A stretch of DNA of 64,000 nucleotides, taken from contig BROE01000014.1 in the NCBI GenBank assembly GCA_036571765.1, positions 16,896,290 through 16,960,289 of the forward strand, written 5' to 3'. This document shows positions 46,863-58,666 of this stretch, one piece after another. The notes under the pieces were generated by a model. That model did not search any database, had not been told where the DNA came from, and was given only the letters and a program-made list of their open reading frames with translations. A program made the translations under genes and the position numbers. The stretch is from Plecoglossus altivelis. Lineage: Eukaryota > Chordata > Actinopteri > Osmeriformes > Plecoglossidae. Within the stretch, counting starts at the first letter, position 1. Every line of letters starts with the position of its first letter.

Positions 46863-49268
46863 TGCACTCTTCTCTCAATCTCTCTCTTTTTCTCTTTCCT
46901 CTCTCTAATCCTTCTCTCTCTCTCACACACACGGTCATTCCTCTCATCTTATTCACCTTGCTCTCCATTTCTCTCTCCCTCTTTCCCCCCTTTCACACCA
47001 CCCTCTCGACTTCCGCCTCTATCACTGTCTCCCATCTGCTCCTCCCTCCGTCCTCCTGCCACTCCCATCTTCCTGCCACTCCCATCTTCCTGCCGCGCCA
47101 TCTTCCTGCTGTGCCATCTTCCTGCCGCTCCATCTTCCTGCCACTCCATCTTCCTGCCGCTCCATCTTCCTGCCACTCCATCTTCCTGCCACTCCACAGT
47201 AGATGCTCAGCTGTACCAGCAGTACAGCGAGACAGCTCAGAACCGAGAGATCCGCCAGTCTCGCTCCGACGTCCTCTCCACCTGCGAGGACCCACGCATC
47301 GCCTCGGCCCCCGTTCCCCCCTCCTCCCCGGCCCCCTCTCCGGCCCCCTCCCCGGCCTCTTCCCCCACCCCTGCTCGTCGCCCCCTGCCCCCCCTGCCCG
47401 CTGGGTCCCATTCCCACTTCCTGTCCCAATCCGGATCCTTCTCCAGCATTGCCAGCACCGTCAGCGCCAAGTCGCTGCCCCTACCCCTGCTCCCCCATGC
47501 TGACGGCAGACCTTCCTCCCCCCGTCTATCCATCTCCCTCACCTCCTCCCCCACCTTATGGCAGGACCTGCCGGGGGTGAGGGACAGCATCGACCTGGCG
47601 GAGGTCACGGACGATCAGAGGCGTCTTCAAGAGGTGACTGCAGCTTCATGAACACCGTGTCGCACTGTAGCAACATGTTTTTTTCCTCAGAATAACTCCT
47701 TCCTTCTAACGCGCTCTGTGATTTATCCTTCTTTTGACTTCCTGTTCTGTCTTGCCCTGGCCTGTCCTGTCATTCCTCTCCTCCTCCTTCCTCCCCTCCC
47801 CTCCTCTCCTCACCTCCCCTCCTCCCCTCTACCCCTATCCTTCTCTCCTCCTACTCTCCCCCTCCCCTCCTGTCCTCACCTCCTTTCCTCCCCTCTCCTA
47901 TTCTCTTCTTCATTCCTCCTCCTCTCCTCCTCCTCTCCCCCTCCACTCCTCTCCTTCCCACTCCTCCCCTCTCCCCCTCCACCCTCCTCTCTTCTCTCCT
48001 CTTCTCTTCTCATCTTTTTCTCCCCTCCTTCTCCCCTCCTTCTCTCCTCCTCCTCTCCTCCTCTCCCCCTGCTCTCCTTAGGTGAGGTTTGAGGTGATAA
48101 CCTCCGAGGCTTCCTACTGTAGGAGCCTTGACATCGTGGTGGAACACTTTGTCAAATCCAAACAGCTGGGGGCGCTGTTGACCGCCCAGGACAGGAGCTG
48201 GCTGTTCTCCCGGTTAGCAGACGTACGAGCCATCAGTCACAGGTCAGCCACCCCCCTCTCGCAGGTTCATTCCGGGGAATGAATCCTGTGTTCATAGTTG
48301 TTTGGAATGGAGTGTCCCAACTGCACCTCAGGGCTACTGAATCAAGAGGCACACACGCGTGTGAGTTTAACTTGCAAGGGGAGAGCAGTACTCTCTCCTA
48401 GAGTATTCTCGGCCAACTCCAACACTCCTCTGAGTGTGAGCTCTTTTTATTGAGCACATAGCATAAACAGTGAGAATCTGACCAATCAGAGTGTGACCTA
48501 ATCTACTAAGAGGGCCTATCTCTTTGGTCTCATGGGAAGATGAGAGACTGTCAGCAGTTAATCACGGCCTGACTTAACCAGGTCCGGTGGCAAGATAATC
48601 TTACCCTTGACAAACGTCTTTACTAATAACATGTCCAAGACACTCAGTAAGAATAATATGTCTAGACTCTCATTATGATACCTTTTACTCTAACAATAGT
48701 CTTTCACTTTGACCTTCAACTGACACGAATATAAATTTGTGTATAAAACATCAGAGCTGATTCAGATTCAGAGTGATTCTGGACAATTATGTGCCATTAT
48801 ATGTGATCCTGAGAGATCCTGAGCGGGTTTGGAGCGGCTCTGAATGATTTCGAGTGATTCTGAGTGATTCTGTGTCCCTCAAACAGGTTTCTTTCCAAAC
48901 TGGAGGAGAGGGTGGAGTCAGATCTTATGCATTTCACAGTGTGTGACATCATCGCTCGCCACTGCCAACACTTCAAAATGGTCTACGTACCCTACCTAAC
49001 CAACCAATCATATCAGGACGCTACCTACCAGAGACTTATGTAAGGCTTCCTTCCATCTTTACTCACTTTCTGGACTAAATCTTATCACTGCGTTGACTTG
49101 CTGTAATTTATGACATCATGTTATGATATAATGATACCAGGGAGGAGAATCCAGGCTTTAAGCGAATTGTGGAAAAGTTGGAGCGCAGTCCTGTATGTCA
49201 ACGCCTACCTCTTCGCTCCTTCCTGATACTACCCTTCCAAAGGATCACACGAATCAAGCTACTTGTGC

Positions 49269-49311
<43 letters not shown>

Positions 49312-51803
49312 TGAGTGAGTCAGTATGTGTTGTGGCTCATTGACTTATCTTGGGAGCATACCCTCGCTCACGCTGTGTTTCTCGCTCACGCTGTGTTTCT
49401 CGCTAACGCTGTCTGTCGCTCACGCTGTCTGTCGCTCACGCTGTCTCTCGCTCACGCTGTCTCTCGCTCACGCTGTGTTTCTCGCTCACGCTGTGTTTCT
49501 TGCTAACGCTGTGTTTCTTGCTAATGCTGTGTTTCTTGCTAACGCTGTGTTTCTTGTAGAACATAGTGAAGAGGATCGCTCCAGGGACAGAAGAGGAGCA
49601 GCACGCTATCAAAGCTATGAAGCTCCTGGGGAAGGTGGGATCCCTCTGTCTGTCTGTCTCTCTGTCTCTCACTCTGTCTCATTCTGTCCCACTCTCACTC
49701 AGTCTGTCTCTCTCTCTTTGTCTGTCTCTCTCTGTCTCTTTTTCTCCACCTCTCTCACTTACTCTGTCTCTCTCACTCACACTCTTACTTGCTCACTCTC
49801 TCTTGCTCGCTTGTTTGCTCACGCTTATTCACTCACTCTCTTTCTTGCCCTCTTTCTCTCTGTCTCCAACTCTCTCTCTTCTCTCTCCCTGCTCATACAA
49901 TGACCCTAAGTAAACATGGCATGAGCAATGTAAGGCCTGATTTAGACTTGCTTCAGACCTGCTTGAGCAATTTCTTCTCCTTCCTTTCAGCTGATTCAGG
50001 AGAGCAACGACAGCATCACCCAGATGAAGAGCATTGAGTCCCTGGTCTCTCTCAGCGCCAAGGTGGACTTTGAGTGCAGGGTGAGGAGATCCGTTGTTGT
50101 GGATGAGCATCAGACATACTGGGAATCTTGATGGATAGTGTAAAATAAACATCATAATAATAATGTATCGAAATAATAGAATACAATACAATACGAATTA
50201 AAATGATAAAAATGTTCACCATTTTTTCACACTTTATTTCTCTCTTTCTGCCCCTCTCTCTATTTCTGCCTCTGTCTCTCTCTTTCTGCCTCTGCCTCTG
50301 TCTCTCTCTCTCTTTCTGTCTCTCTCTCTCTTTCTGTCTCTCTCTCTCTTTCTGTCTCTCTCTCTCTTTCTGTCTCTCTCTCTCTTTCTGTCTGTCTCCC
50401 TCTTTCTGCCTCTGTCTCTGTCTCTCTCTCTTTCTGCCTCTGTCTCTGTCTCTCTCTATCTTTCTGTCCTGTCTCTCTCTCTTTCACAGACTCTGCCACT
50501 TGTCAGTCAGTCTCGTCGGCTGGTGCGAGAGGGGCCGGCTACTGAGCTGATGGACTTTTCCCTGAAGGAGACAGAGAGGAGCGTCTACCTGCACCTTTTC
50601 AACGATTATCTGTTGCTCTCGCTACACAAAGAGTGAGTCACATCCTCTCACACAGTACACACGCTCACTGATGCGCAACCACATCACATCACTCATTGTA
50701 ATCATGGCAGTACTGTGATGAAACTGAGGTCAAACAGGCCGGTGAGTTTCCCGTCCTTAAAAACAACTTATCTTTTTCTGCCGGTTCTTCCACTCCAGGG
50801 GAGGCAGGTTCACTGTGATAGACCACGCCCCCGTCTCGGACCTGCGGGCAGAGAACTGTCGCGTCAAACTACACTCCCTCCAGAAAAACCTCTTCCGATT
50901 GCACATGTCTTCAAAATCCTTGCTACTAAGATCAGAAACCCAGTAAGGTTACCTGATTGCAGCAGAGCGTGTTTGTGTCACCAAACAACTTTACCAGCAG
51001 TGGATTTTTGTTTTTTCATTTTTTGTAGAAAATGCATTTGGATAAATCATCAGGTTTGAACTTTTGTGAACTTTCAGGAGTGATAAGCTTCGCTGGATAT
51101 CAGCTCTCTCGCGACCCCATCCTGTTATTGACTTCTCTGCAGCACAAGGTCAGTCTGGAAACGCATCTGGTTTCAGCTGCATTGGTGGTTTTGATATTTA
51201 ATGCAACAGGAAAAATTGTGTTATTACAATATGTACAGAAATAGGTAACATTTACAGAGAGGTAATCACAGTTCAATGACAAAGCTTGTTAGGAAGAGGA
51301 TGTGAGAGGGAGGGATGGTGATTAACCACTGATACATTATCTTTCTTTTTCCCATCACTACAATCAAGTAAAAAAAAACCTCTTGACTTCTTAGTGAACT
51401 TGAATTTGACCTTTGACCTTCTCTTTTTCTTCCAGACTTCACACAGATGCAGTGTATCAGGGCCTTTGTTGCCCAGCAACCGGATGGGCTGTCTTTGGAG
51501 AAAGCTGATGTCATTTTAGTGCACCAGCAAAGCAGTGATGGTAACGAGGAATAAACACACTCATAAATCTCGAAGTCCGGCAAGGAAATGTGTGAAGCAA
51601 TGCCTAGCTCATTCAAATGTCTCTCACTCACAGAATCTCTCCCCCTTCTTCCCCTTCTTTCTCTCTCTCTCACTCTCTCTCTCTCCTTCCCTCTCCTACT
51701 CTCTCTTTATCTGCCCTCCTCTTTCTCTCTCTTTCTCTCCCTCCCTCCTTCACTCTTTCCCCCTCCCTCTGCTTCTCTCTCTTTCTCTGCCTTCCTCCCC
51801 TTC

Positions 51804-51845
<42 letters not shown>

Positions 51846-52035
51846 CCTCCCCTTCCTCTCCCTCTCTCCCCCTCCCCTTCCTCTCCCCTCAGGTTGGGTG
51901 GAGGGTACCAGACTGTCAGACAGACAGAGAGGATGGGCTCCTGAGTCCCATCTGGAGATCATAACGAGCCCTCGAGCTCAACAGCGCAACCTGCTGGACG
52001 CTTTGAAAATCACCACAGCCACAGCTGCCATCTAA
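41142..52035 (+). CDS. arhgef5: Rho guanine nucleotide exchange factor, ARHGEF5-like (ephexin family)
   Basis: Exons: 41142-45108, 45841-45889, 46094-46146, 47200-47633, 48082-48242, 48887-49039, 49141-49270, 49560-49634, 49991-50080, 50490-50632, 50799-50942, 51078-51148, 51436-51540 and 51893-52035. Phases close at 5718 nt, 1905 aa. The first coding exon alone gives about 1322 residues, very rich in Arg, Glu, Gly and Ser and likely disordered. Then a linker (LYQQYSETAQNREIRQSRSD), a DH domain at ~1501-1704 (RFEVITSEASY, FLILPFQRITRIKLLVQ), a PH domain at ~1704-1823 (ETERSVYLHLFNDYLLLS) and a C-terminal SH3 domain (FVAQQPDGLSLEKADVI, GWAPESHL). The order DH-PH-SH3 with a huge N-terminal exon fits ARHGEF5; other ephexins have shorter N-termini. 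An upstream ATG at 41004 meets a stop, so the ATG at 41142 is chosen. Exact paralogue is inferred. Confidence 0.88.
42670..42786 (+). repeat. 12-bp in-frame coding repeat (GERD/RERD) in the arhgef5-like exon
   Basis: GAGAGGGACGGG and GAGAGGGACAGG units repeat in frame, coding ERDG and ERDR repeats, then (GAGAGG)n. It is the purest part of the long Arg/Glu-rich first coding exon. Confidence 0.9.
47041..47199. repeat. 18-bp CTTCCTGCCACTCCAT array ending at an arhgef5-like acceptor
   Basis: About eight units of CATCTTCCTGCCACTC run without any AG; the last unit mutates to ACTCCACAG and is the acceptor of the exon at 47200. Confidence 0.9.
49366..49559. repeat. 18-bp CGCTCACGCTGTGTTTCT array ending at an arhgef5-like acceptor
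   Basis: About eleven units, with TGTCTGT and TGTCTCT variants, lack AG throughout. The last one ends TTCTTGTAG, which is the acceptor of the exon at 49560. Confidence 0.9.
50225..50489. repeat. (CT)n/TTTCTGTCTC microsatellite before an arhgef5-like exon
   Basis: TCTCTCTCTCTTTCTGTC units fill the intron up to the acceptor TTTCACAG at 50489. A similar CT tract at 51650-51892 precedes the last exon. Confidence 0.85.
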
Positions 52036-55015
52036 ACCACCGATCCCACAGATCCCAAGTCCCAGATGCAGAGCTGGGATGCTGAAAGCTGTTTCTGGGG
52101 AAGATGGATGAGGAATCCCTACCAGACTGGACGGGAAGCTAACTGCAACATGATGCAACAATGCATAACAAACCAGTGTTTTGCCTTAAGGCTGTTTTCT
52201 CCAGGCTTGATCCAGCCATTGTTTATTTGATGTATAGACTTTCACTGAAAAGCACCTTGACTTATGTGTCTAAAGAGGACTGCATCTCTGACTGTGGATA
52301 GGAGGGTTCCAATACTCTCAAGGCTCTTTTCTTCAGGCACTGGATGTGCCATATTTCTATTTTTGGGAAATGTATTATTTGTGTATAATATATTCTGTAG
52401 AATTTAGGAAATCCCTTTATTATAAATGTTTGGGCAGATGTTTGGAAAACTTCAAATTGTGCTACGTGGAACTCTTTCGGTACGTTTATCGGTACAAGAT
52501 TGACGTTTGTGCACCTACACAATTCAGGGAGGAAGACACACTGGATCGTGATCTCATTTTCTCAAATGGAAAAGGAAAATTATCTTTTTGTTTTTTCTTA
52601 TTTTTTAGATTATCGTTTTGAAAGCGTGATAGTTGCTATGCCAACAAAGATATACAGCTCTGGTGTACCGCAGGGTCTAAAAGTTTTCGACCACTAGGAA
52701 AAAGGCTTTAATTTGGCATTTTCTTTCCCGAGGTAATGCTATTTTTCCATTACAAACGATAATTTCAGCTTTAAACTTTGAAGGAAACGTTGAATATTAT
52801 AATATATAAGTACGCTCAATTTCAAAATGTCTGTGTATGAACAGCGGACGTCTCGAAATCGGTTGATCAATGAGCTTCGCAGAATGTCCTTCCTAGTCTT
52901 AAATTCTCAGTCTTCATTTATCATGTTCCGGGATTGTTTCATGTGATTACAGACTTTAGACACCACTGTATATTTTTGATGCAATATTGTCAAACTGTAT
53001 TACCTGTCAAGGTGTTGTCATAGTGACACGTTGGTGAGCAATTTACGCTGCGAATAATACAAGTGTCATTAAATTTCTGGCAAATTGCTAGAATGGCAAC
53101 GGTGTGCAGTGGCAAAATTAGAGAGGTTCTGTGTGATCATTTTCACAAATAGATAAAGTGTCATATTAGCCCAAAAATCTAAATATGTGTATTTTTAGGC
53201 TTCAATTATTTCCAAAATAAAACAAATATGTCTGAAGAATCGGCTTGTTTGAAAGACACGCTCAGATTCGTGACATGGACTTGATAAGCTCTCCTTTTGT
53301 TGTGTTTTAAGCTCTTCAAATAGTTTAAATGGATAAATGGATTTCTGTAATTTGATACTCACCTCCCAGAACTGCGTTTTTGAAGGTCTGGAATGGATTA
53401 AGAAATGTTCATCGACTTTTTGGGAAAGTTCGCTGTGGTCCCACACAGACCGTTCTTAAACGTTCACCACCATCGAGATACTAACCATCCTGTTATGATC
53501 GGAATGACCGAATTTAACAAGAGACCTATTCATGAACGCATCGAGTCTAGGTCTTGTTGCCAAATATTACAGATTAGTTTATTTTTAGATTAAATCAATG
53601 CGCTCATTGTAACGATTGAGCTAGGACAGCGGTCTCCAATCCTATTCTAATGAATGAGCCATTACCAAGCTCTGTGGAAGCTTTATAATGACCCTTTATT
53701 AGACTCAGGTGTGCTGGAGCAGGGAAACACTGAAAACCTTCAGGACAGCGGCCCTCGAGGACCAGGATTGGAGACCCCTGAGCTAGGAGAATGTATCATA
53801 CATGACTTGGCCTACTGCCCGTAATCGTTCTTTTTCCAGATAGTCTATTGACCCTATTCTGAAAAGGCCCGCTTTTTTATCAATGTAATTGGTTTAGTTT
53901 ACCGTCATTCAAAATAAAATGGTACAAAAAGGGCGTTCTGAAAATGTGAATGGCATCAAAATAAATCCAATCAAAACCTTGTCAACAAACTCAAACCCCG
54001 CCTTTTATCTTCTATGATTGGACATTCAGGTTGTCTGTCCACGGATATGGTGTTCATTTGTTGTAATGTCCTCGACTGGGCGTTTCCGAGTTTGTTGTTG
54101 TTTCTGTGCAGAAGAAGTAGTCCAGTCGACATCTTAAAAATACAGCCCCAGCGTAAATCATTTATGATTATTGGTGAAAATTAAATACTTGTTCGTCGTA
54201 TTTTCCTTGTGATAGAAGTGTAAGCGAAGATTCTTAAGTTGCCTGGAATTTTGCCGTTCTATTAGATTCCCTTCGTGTTCCAAAGGTGAGTATTCCATTC
54301 TAAGTGCTGTTGATCTTTCTCAGAGCTAGCTTCAGTACAGCTAGCTGTTTGTTGCTAATACCAGCACTTGGGGTTGTTTTTTTTGCAAGCCACTTAGTCA
54401 CGCTGGTTTAAGATGTCCCTAACTCAGTCGTGTTTACGGAATTGTTTGCATTTGGTAATATTATCAGCCTATCCCCGTATGGATTGGCCTGTTTAGCAAG
54501 TATTGTCAAGTATTGTGTTTATTACAGATAAGAGAAGGCGCGACCCACCCTTTTAGCGAGATACTTCACTGACGTGGCTCTTTAGTGATCCATCCGACAT
54601 GACTGGACCCAGAAATATAGGCAGATAGCCAACAGTTGCACATACTTAATGTTCATAAATACAATTTTGTCGATGGCCGGTCTGTTGTCTATTTTGTCAC
54701 CGTTTTGAAAGGTTGGGCCAAGTTCTTAAATGTGACATCAAGCGACGCAAACACATGGGATTATTATGTAATTTAGTTATTTTGAATGTACATGCATTGT
54801 CTAGTTCCAGTTTTAGATCGTGGGGTGCAGCATGTACCAGACGTCATCAACTGCATTGACTGCTGTACATTTAGGATACTTAACAAAAAACAACAACAAA
54901 ATTCAAAGTTGTTACGGACAGAAATAATGACTATGTTTAGCTATTAGTCCTTCAAAGCCCTTTGTTATTTTGACCGTCGAGTTGTTGACGATGTTATGTA
55001 TGTTTTCTCTTCAAG
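52036..55015. other. arhgef5-like 3' UTR, intergenic region and 5' non-coding exon of the Atg8-like gene
   Basis: AT-rich unique sequence with no coding exon. A hAT MITE lies at 53627-53780. TTCCAAAGGTGAGTATTCC near 54279 is a good splice donor (exon end 54285), and the Atg8-like ATG directly follows the acceptor at 55015. So a 5' non-coding exon ending at 54285 is likely. Confidence 0.55.
53627..53780. mobile_element. hAT-type MITE, shorter relative of 14941-15152
   Basis: Starts CAGCGGTCTCCAATCC and ends GGATTGGAGACCCCTG. It is flanked on both sides by the exact 8-bp duplication AGCTAGGA (53619-53626 and 53781-53788). The body matches the reverse complement of the larger element, but about 58 bases of one arm are missing, so only one arm is full length. 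Confidence 0.92.
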
Positions 55016-56381
55016 ATGGGCAGTCAGTACCAACGCTCCGTACCGCTGGAGGTGAGGAGAGCGGAGGGGGAGAGAGTTCGAGCAAAACATCCGGATAAAA
55101 TACCCGTAAGCCCAACTGTCACTAACGAAAGTTTTTGTTACCATCGTCTATTTCTCCCAATCAAGCGAATTCTAAATAAAAAATATTCCCCGTTGTCGCT
55201 TATGAGAGAAGTCAGGAAAGACTTGAGTCATTGTGTACGTGAGACCTTCAGCGGTTGAAGGTAACATGTTATGTGTAGTTAGACTAACTGACTGTCATCC
55301 ATGGCTCAGATCATCGTGGAGAGAGCAATCAGATCACGTGCTCCAGATCTGGACAAGAAGAAATACCTTGTGCCCTCCGACTTGACAGGTAAAAGAAATG
55401 GCCCTGAGTTTATAGACAAGATTTATTAGTGATTCTTCTCATCTGAAACGAGTTTCCCTTTCTGTTGATCAAATCGTGACCATGTAGTTAGGATAAGACT
55501 GCTCAGTCTGTATTTCACAACCATTTCTGACCCGTGACTGCTTTTGTGGTTTTGACCTATCCTTTTCTTGAATGAAACTCCCTTTCCTGAGCTCAACTTT
55601 GAGTTGTAGCTGACCATACAGTTCCTCTTACAGTAAATTGAAACTTAGGAAAACGTTTTGGTTTAGTTCTGATGGCCCCCCGCCAACCCCCCCTCCCCTC
55701 TCTCTTTTATGTTTGTGTCCCTATCTCTCCCTCTCTCCGTGCCCCCCTATCCTGTCTGCTCCTCTCCCCTTGTCTCTCCCTCTCCCCCTGTCTCCCTCTC
55801 CCCCCTACTCTCCCCTGTCTCCCCCCCACTCTCTCCCCATGTCTCTGCCTCTCCCCTATCTCTCCCTCTCCCCCTGTTCTCCCCCCCCCCCCTCAGTGGA
55901 CAGCTGTGTTTTCTGATCAGACAGCGTGTGTCCATGCGACCTGAGGAAGCCCTCTTCTTCTTCGTGAACAACTCCCTCCCTCCATCCAGCTCCCCTCTGT
56001 CTGCAGTGTACGAGGTGATCTCACACACACACACACACACACCGATGCATCTCACACACACACACACCGATGCATCTCACACACACACACACACACACCG
56101 ATGCATCTCACACACACACACACACACACACCGATGCATCTCACACACACACACACCGATGCATCTCACACAACACACCCTGTACTTCACGCCCAGTCCT
56201 GTGTAAACATTCTGCCTTTCTACTGCACAATTTCACCCCTCATCACGATATCAAAAAAAGGGAACATTAGAATCCAAATTCGAACGCCTCATTTCGATTT
56301 CTAACCCTGTCCCAGGAACATCACGAAGAGGACTTGTTCCTGTACATGACTTATAGTAATGAGAGCGTGTACGGAGCCTGA
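55016..56381 (+). CDS. GABARAP-like Atg8-family protein, with one-base deletion in exon 3
   Basis: Ubiquitin-like autophagy modifier of the GABARAP branch, lipidated on autophagosomes. Exons: 55016-55105, 55310-55388, 55897-56014 and 56316-56381. Recognisable parts are GERVRAKHPDKIP, DLDKKKYLVPSDLT, the exon-3 run from QLCFLIRQR to ALFFFVNNSLPP, and EEHHEEDLFLYM ending SNESVYGA. The C-terminal Gly is followed by one Ala, as expected for ATG4 processing. The exons add to 353 nt, one short of 118 codons: at the exon-3 start TGGACAG the family needs one more base for Val-Gly-Gln, and as given the frame runs into VDSCVF and a stop. Everything downstream is conserved in the right frame, so an assembly error in a base next to a poly-C tract is more likely than a dead gene. 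It resembles a fish-specific GABARAP paralogue more than GABARAPL2. Confidence 0.85.
56020..56175. repeat. (CA)n with CCGATGCATCTCA units in intron 3 of the Atg8-like gene
   Basis: Five copies of CACCGATGCATCTCACACAC separated by (CA)n runs of different length. Confidence 0.95.
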
Positions 56382-57275
56382 GACGAGACAGACTGCTAGA
56401 CGGAGAGAGAGAGACGGGAGATGAAGAGCGGAAGGAAGCAACAGCCTGATGGAGTCTGAAGTTTGAACTTTGTTTTTTTGTTGTTGTTGTTGGGGTTTTT
56501 TTACACATCGATTCTTCTTCTAGGACACGGTCGTAGTTTTTGAGTAGACAGCGGGAATCAGTAGGCTAGAGACGGATCTCCAAGGGTTTTGGTTTGGTTG
56601 TGTTTTGTGTTTTAGCGTAATGTTCATTTCTGTTAGTGCCCAACCCATTTTGATCATTTGTAAAAGTTTAATTTGAAAGAGGCAGTGAAAGTAACGTTTC
56701 ATTGGTGAAGAAAGGTATTTGAAAAGGGAGACGTCTCTTTATTTTCATCTTTCTCTCTCGGTCATCTGTATTTAATGCAAATAGTATTTCTTTTTTGTAA
56801 ATTAAAAATCATGACCTTTTGTGGAAAATAAAAATGTAAATGCATGTATTTCTGAGTTGACCGTTTGTTTCCTGTCATTAACAAGATTCTTCATGATTTC
56901 TGGGAAATTCAAATCAAAATATCACCAAAGAAACAACTGTATTCTCGTGCAAAGGCAAAGACTATTGCGAAATAATGTCCAACATTACGGCAAAGAGGAA
57001 GAGAACGAAAAGTACCAGGAGGAAGTCATCAGTTTTATATAGGGTATTCAGACGTGACACGCAGTCTGGAGCACAAAGCTATTGGGCAGTCTCAGAGATC
57101 AGCTAACCAGACAGCAGGTTAAAGACTCGACCTAACCACAGTGCAGAGAGGGAACAGTCAGGTGGATGTGTGCAGGTGAGGCACAACAGCCACTGAAGTA
57201 GCTGGACTGAGTTTGCTTGAGGGGCTTTCCAAGGGAAACTAAGTTAGACACACTGACGGACAGGACAGAGACGGG
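56382..57275. other. Atg8-like 3' UTR and intergenic region
   Basis: AATAAA at 56827-56832 is the likely polyadenylation signal of the Atg8-like gene. The remainder leads to the first exon of the lectin-like receptor. No other feature was seen. Confidence 0.6.
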
Positions 57276-58614
57276 ATGGAGATGAAAGACATAACCCCAG
57301 CGGAGGAACGAGTGAAGGTGGTGGAGGTGGTGGAGGCTGCGGAGGGAAGAGAAACGCTGGATGGTGAAGGTGAAATGGGATGACCTGTGTCATAAAAAGC
57401 ATTTACAATCATCTTTGGTCATTTGGCATATCACTCCTTATGTTGTGTTTAAACAGTAGTGTAAATATTTAAGACTTTATCTTTTTTGTCTGCCTGCCTG
57501 TCTATCTCTATGTCTGCCTGCCTGTCTATCTCTGTCTGCCTGTCGCCTGCCTGTCTATCTCTGTCTGTCTGCATTGCCTGCCTGTCTATCTCTATGTCTG
57601 CCTGCCTGTCTATCTCTGTCTCCCTGCCTGTCTATCTCTATCTACCTGTCTGCCTGCCTATCTATCTCTGTCTGTCTGCCTGCCTATCTATCTCTGTCTG
57701 TCTGCCTGCCTGCCTGTCTATCTCTATCTGTCTGCCTGCCTGCCTGTCTATCTCTGTCTGCCTGCCTGTCTGCCTGTCTTCCTGTCTATCTGTATCTGTC
57801 TGCCTGTCTGCCCAGAAGTTAAAGAAGTGAAATCTAGTGTCTACAGAACACTGGAAACCCCAACCGAGGACCTCTATTCAGTGGCTGTCTGGCCTTCGAC
57901 TAAAGACAAAACAGGCGAGTGTATTTTCCTGAACTATCACCCACATATGCCCGAATACCCAAAAAGAGTTGGAAAACATATCTTAGGAACGAAATAATTG
58001 TGGCTTTAATGATCTATTTTAGACGGAACCCAAATGTGTCCAAATGTGGATTTCACTTAGTTTTACTTGTGTATGCTGTATAAGAACTTGAAACGGGATT
58101 GTATTTTACATTCACTATTCACTTTTAAATCCAGTAAACCTATGGTTAATCACCATTAAAGGATAAAGAAAGCAAATTGCTTAGGTAACCCCTCATTGAC
58201 GAAAGATCAAGATGAACTCGAATAAAAAAAGAGGAATGGAGAGAGACTAAGCAGTGAGTGAAACGACCAATGATAACCACCATTCACTCTTCCGTTTTTC
58301 ATTTTTGTACATTTAAATACTTGGAGACTGCAACGATGTAGTTATCTGGATACAAACGTAATTAACAACGCTCACACAAGCATGTTTGCTCGGTTGAACA
58401 TGTATTGCGTTCATTATATTCTATATTTATAACATGCTATGGGAATGGAAATCGACAATCAATTTCAGTAGAATTGTTGACTTTTAATGCGGACGCATCT
58501 AAGGTTGGTATTCTGGTAGGCCTATTTACACAGCTTTCCAAGGTCTGTAGTTATCTGAAACAAGAAGAAATCAAGCCCGTGCGTGCGTGTTTGTGTGCGT
58601 GTTTGTTAGTGGGC

Positions 58615-58666
<52 letters not shown>

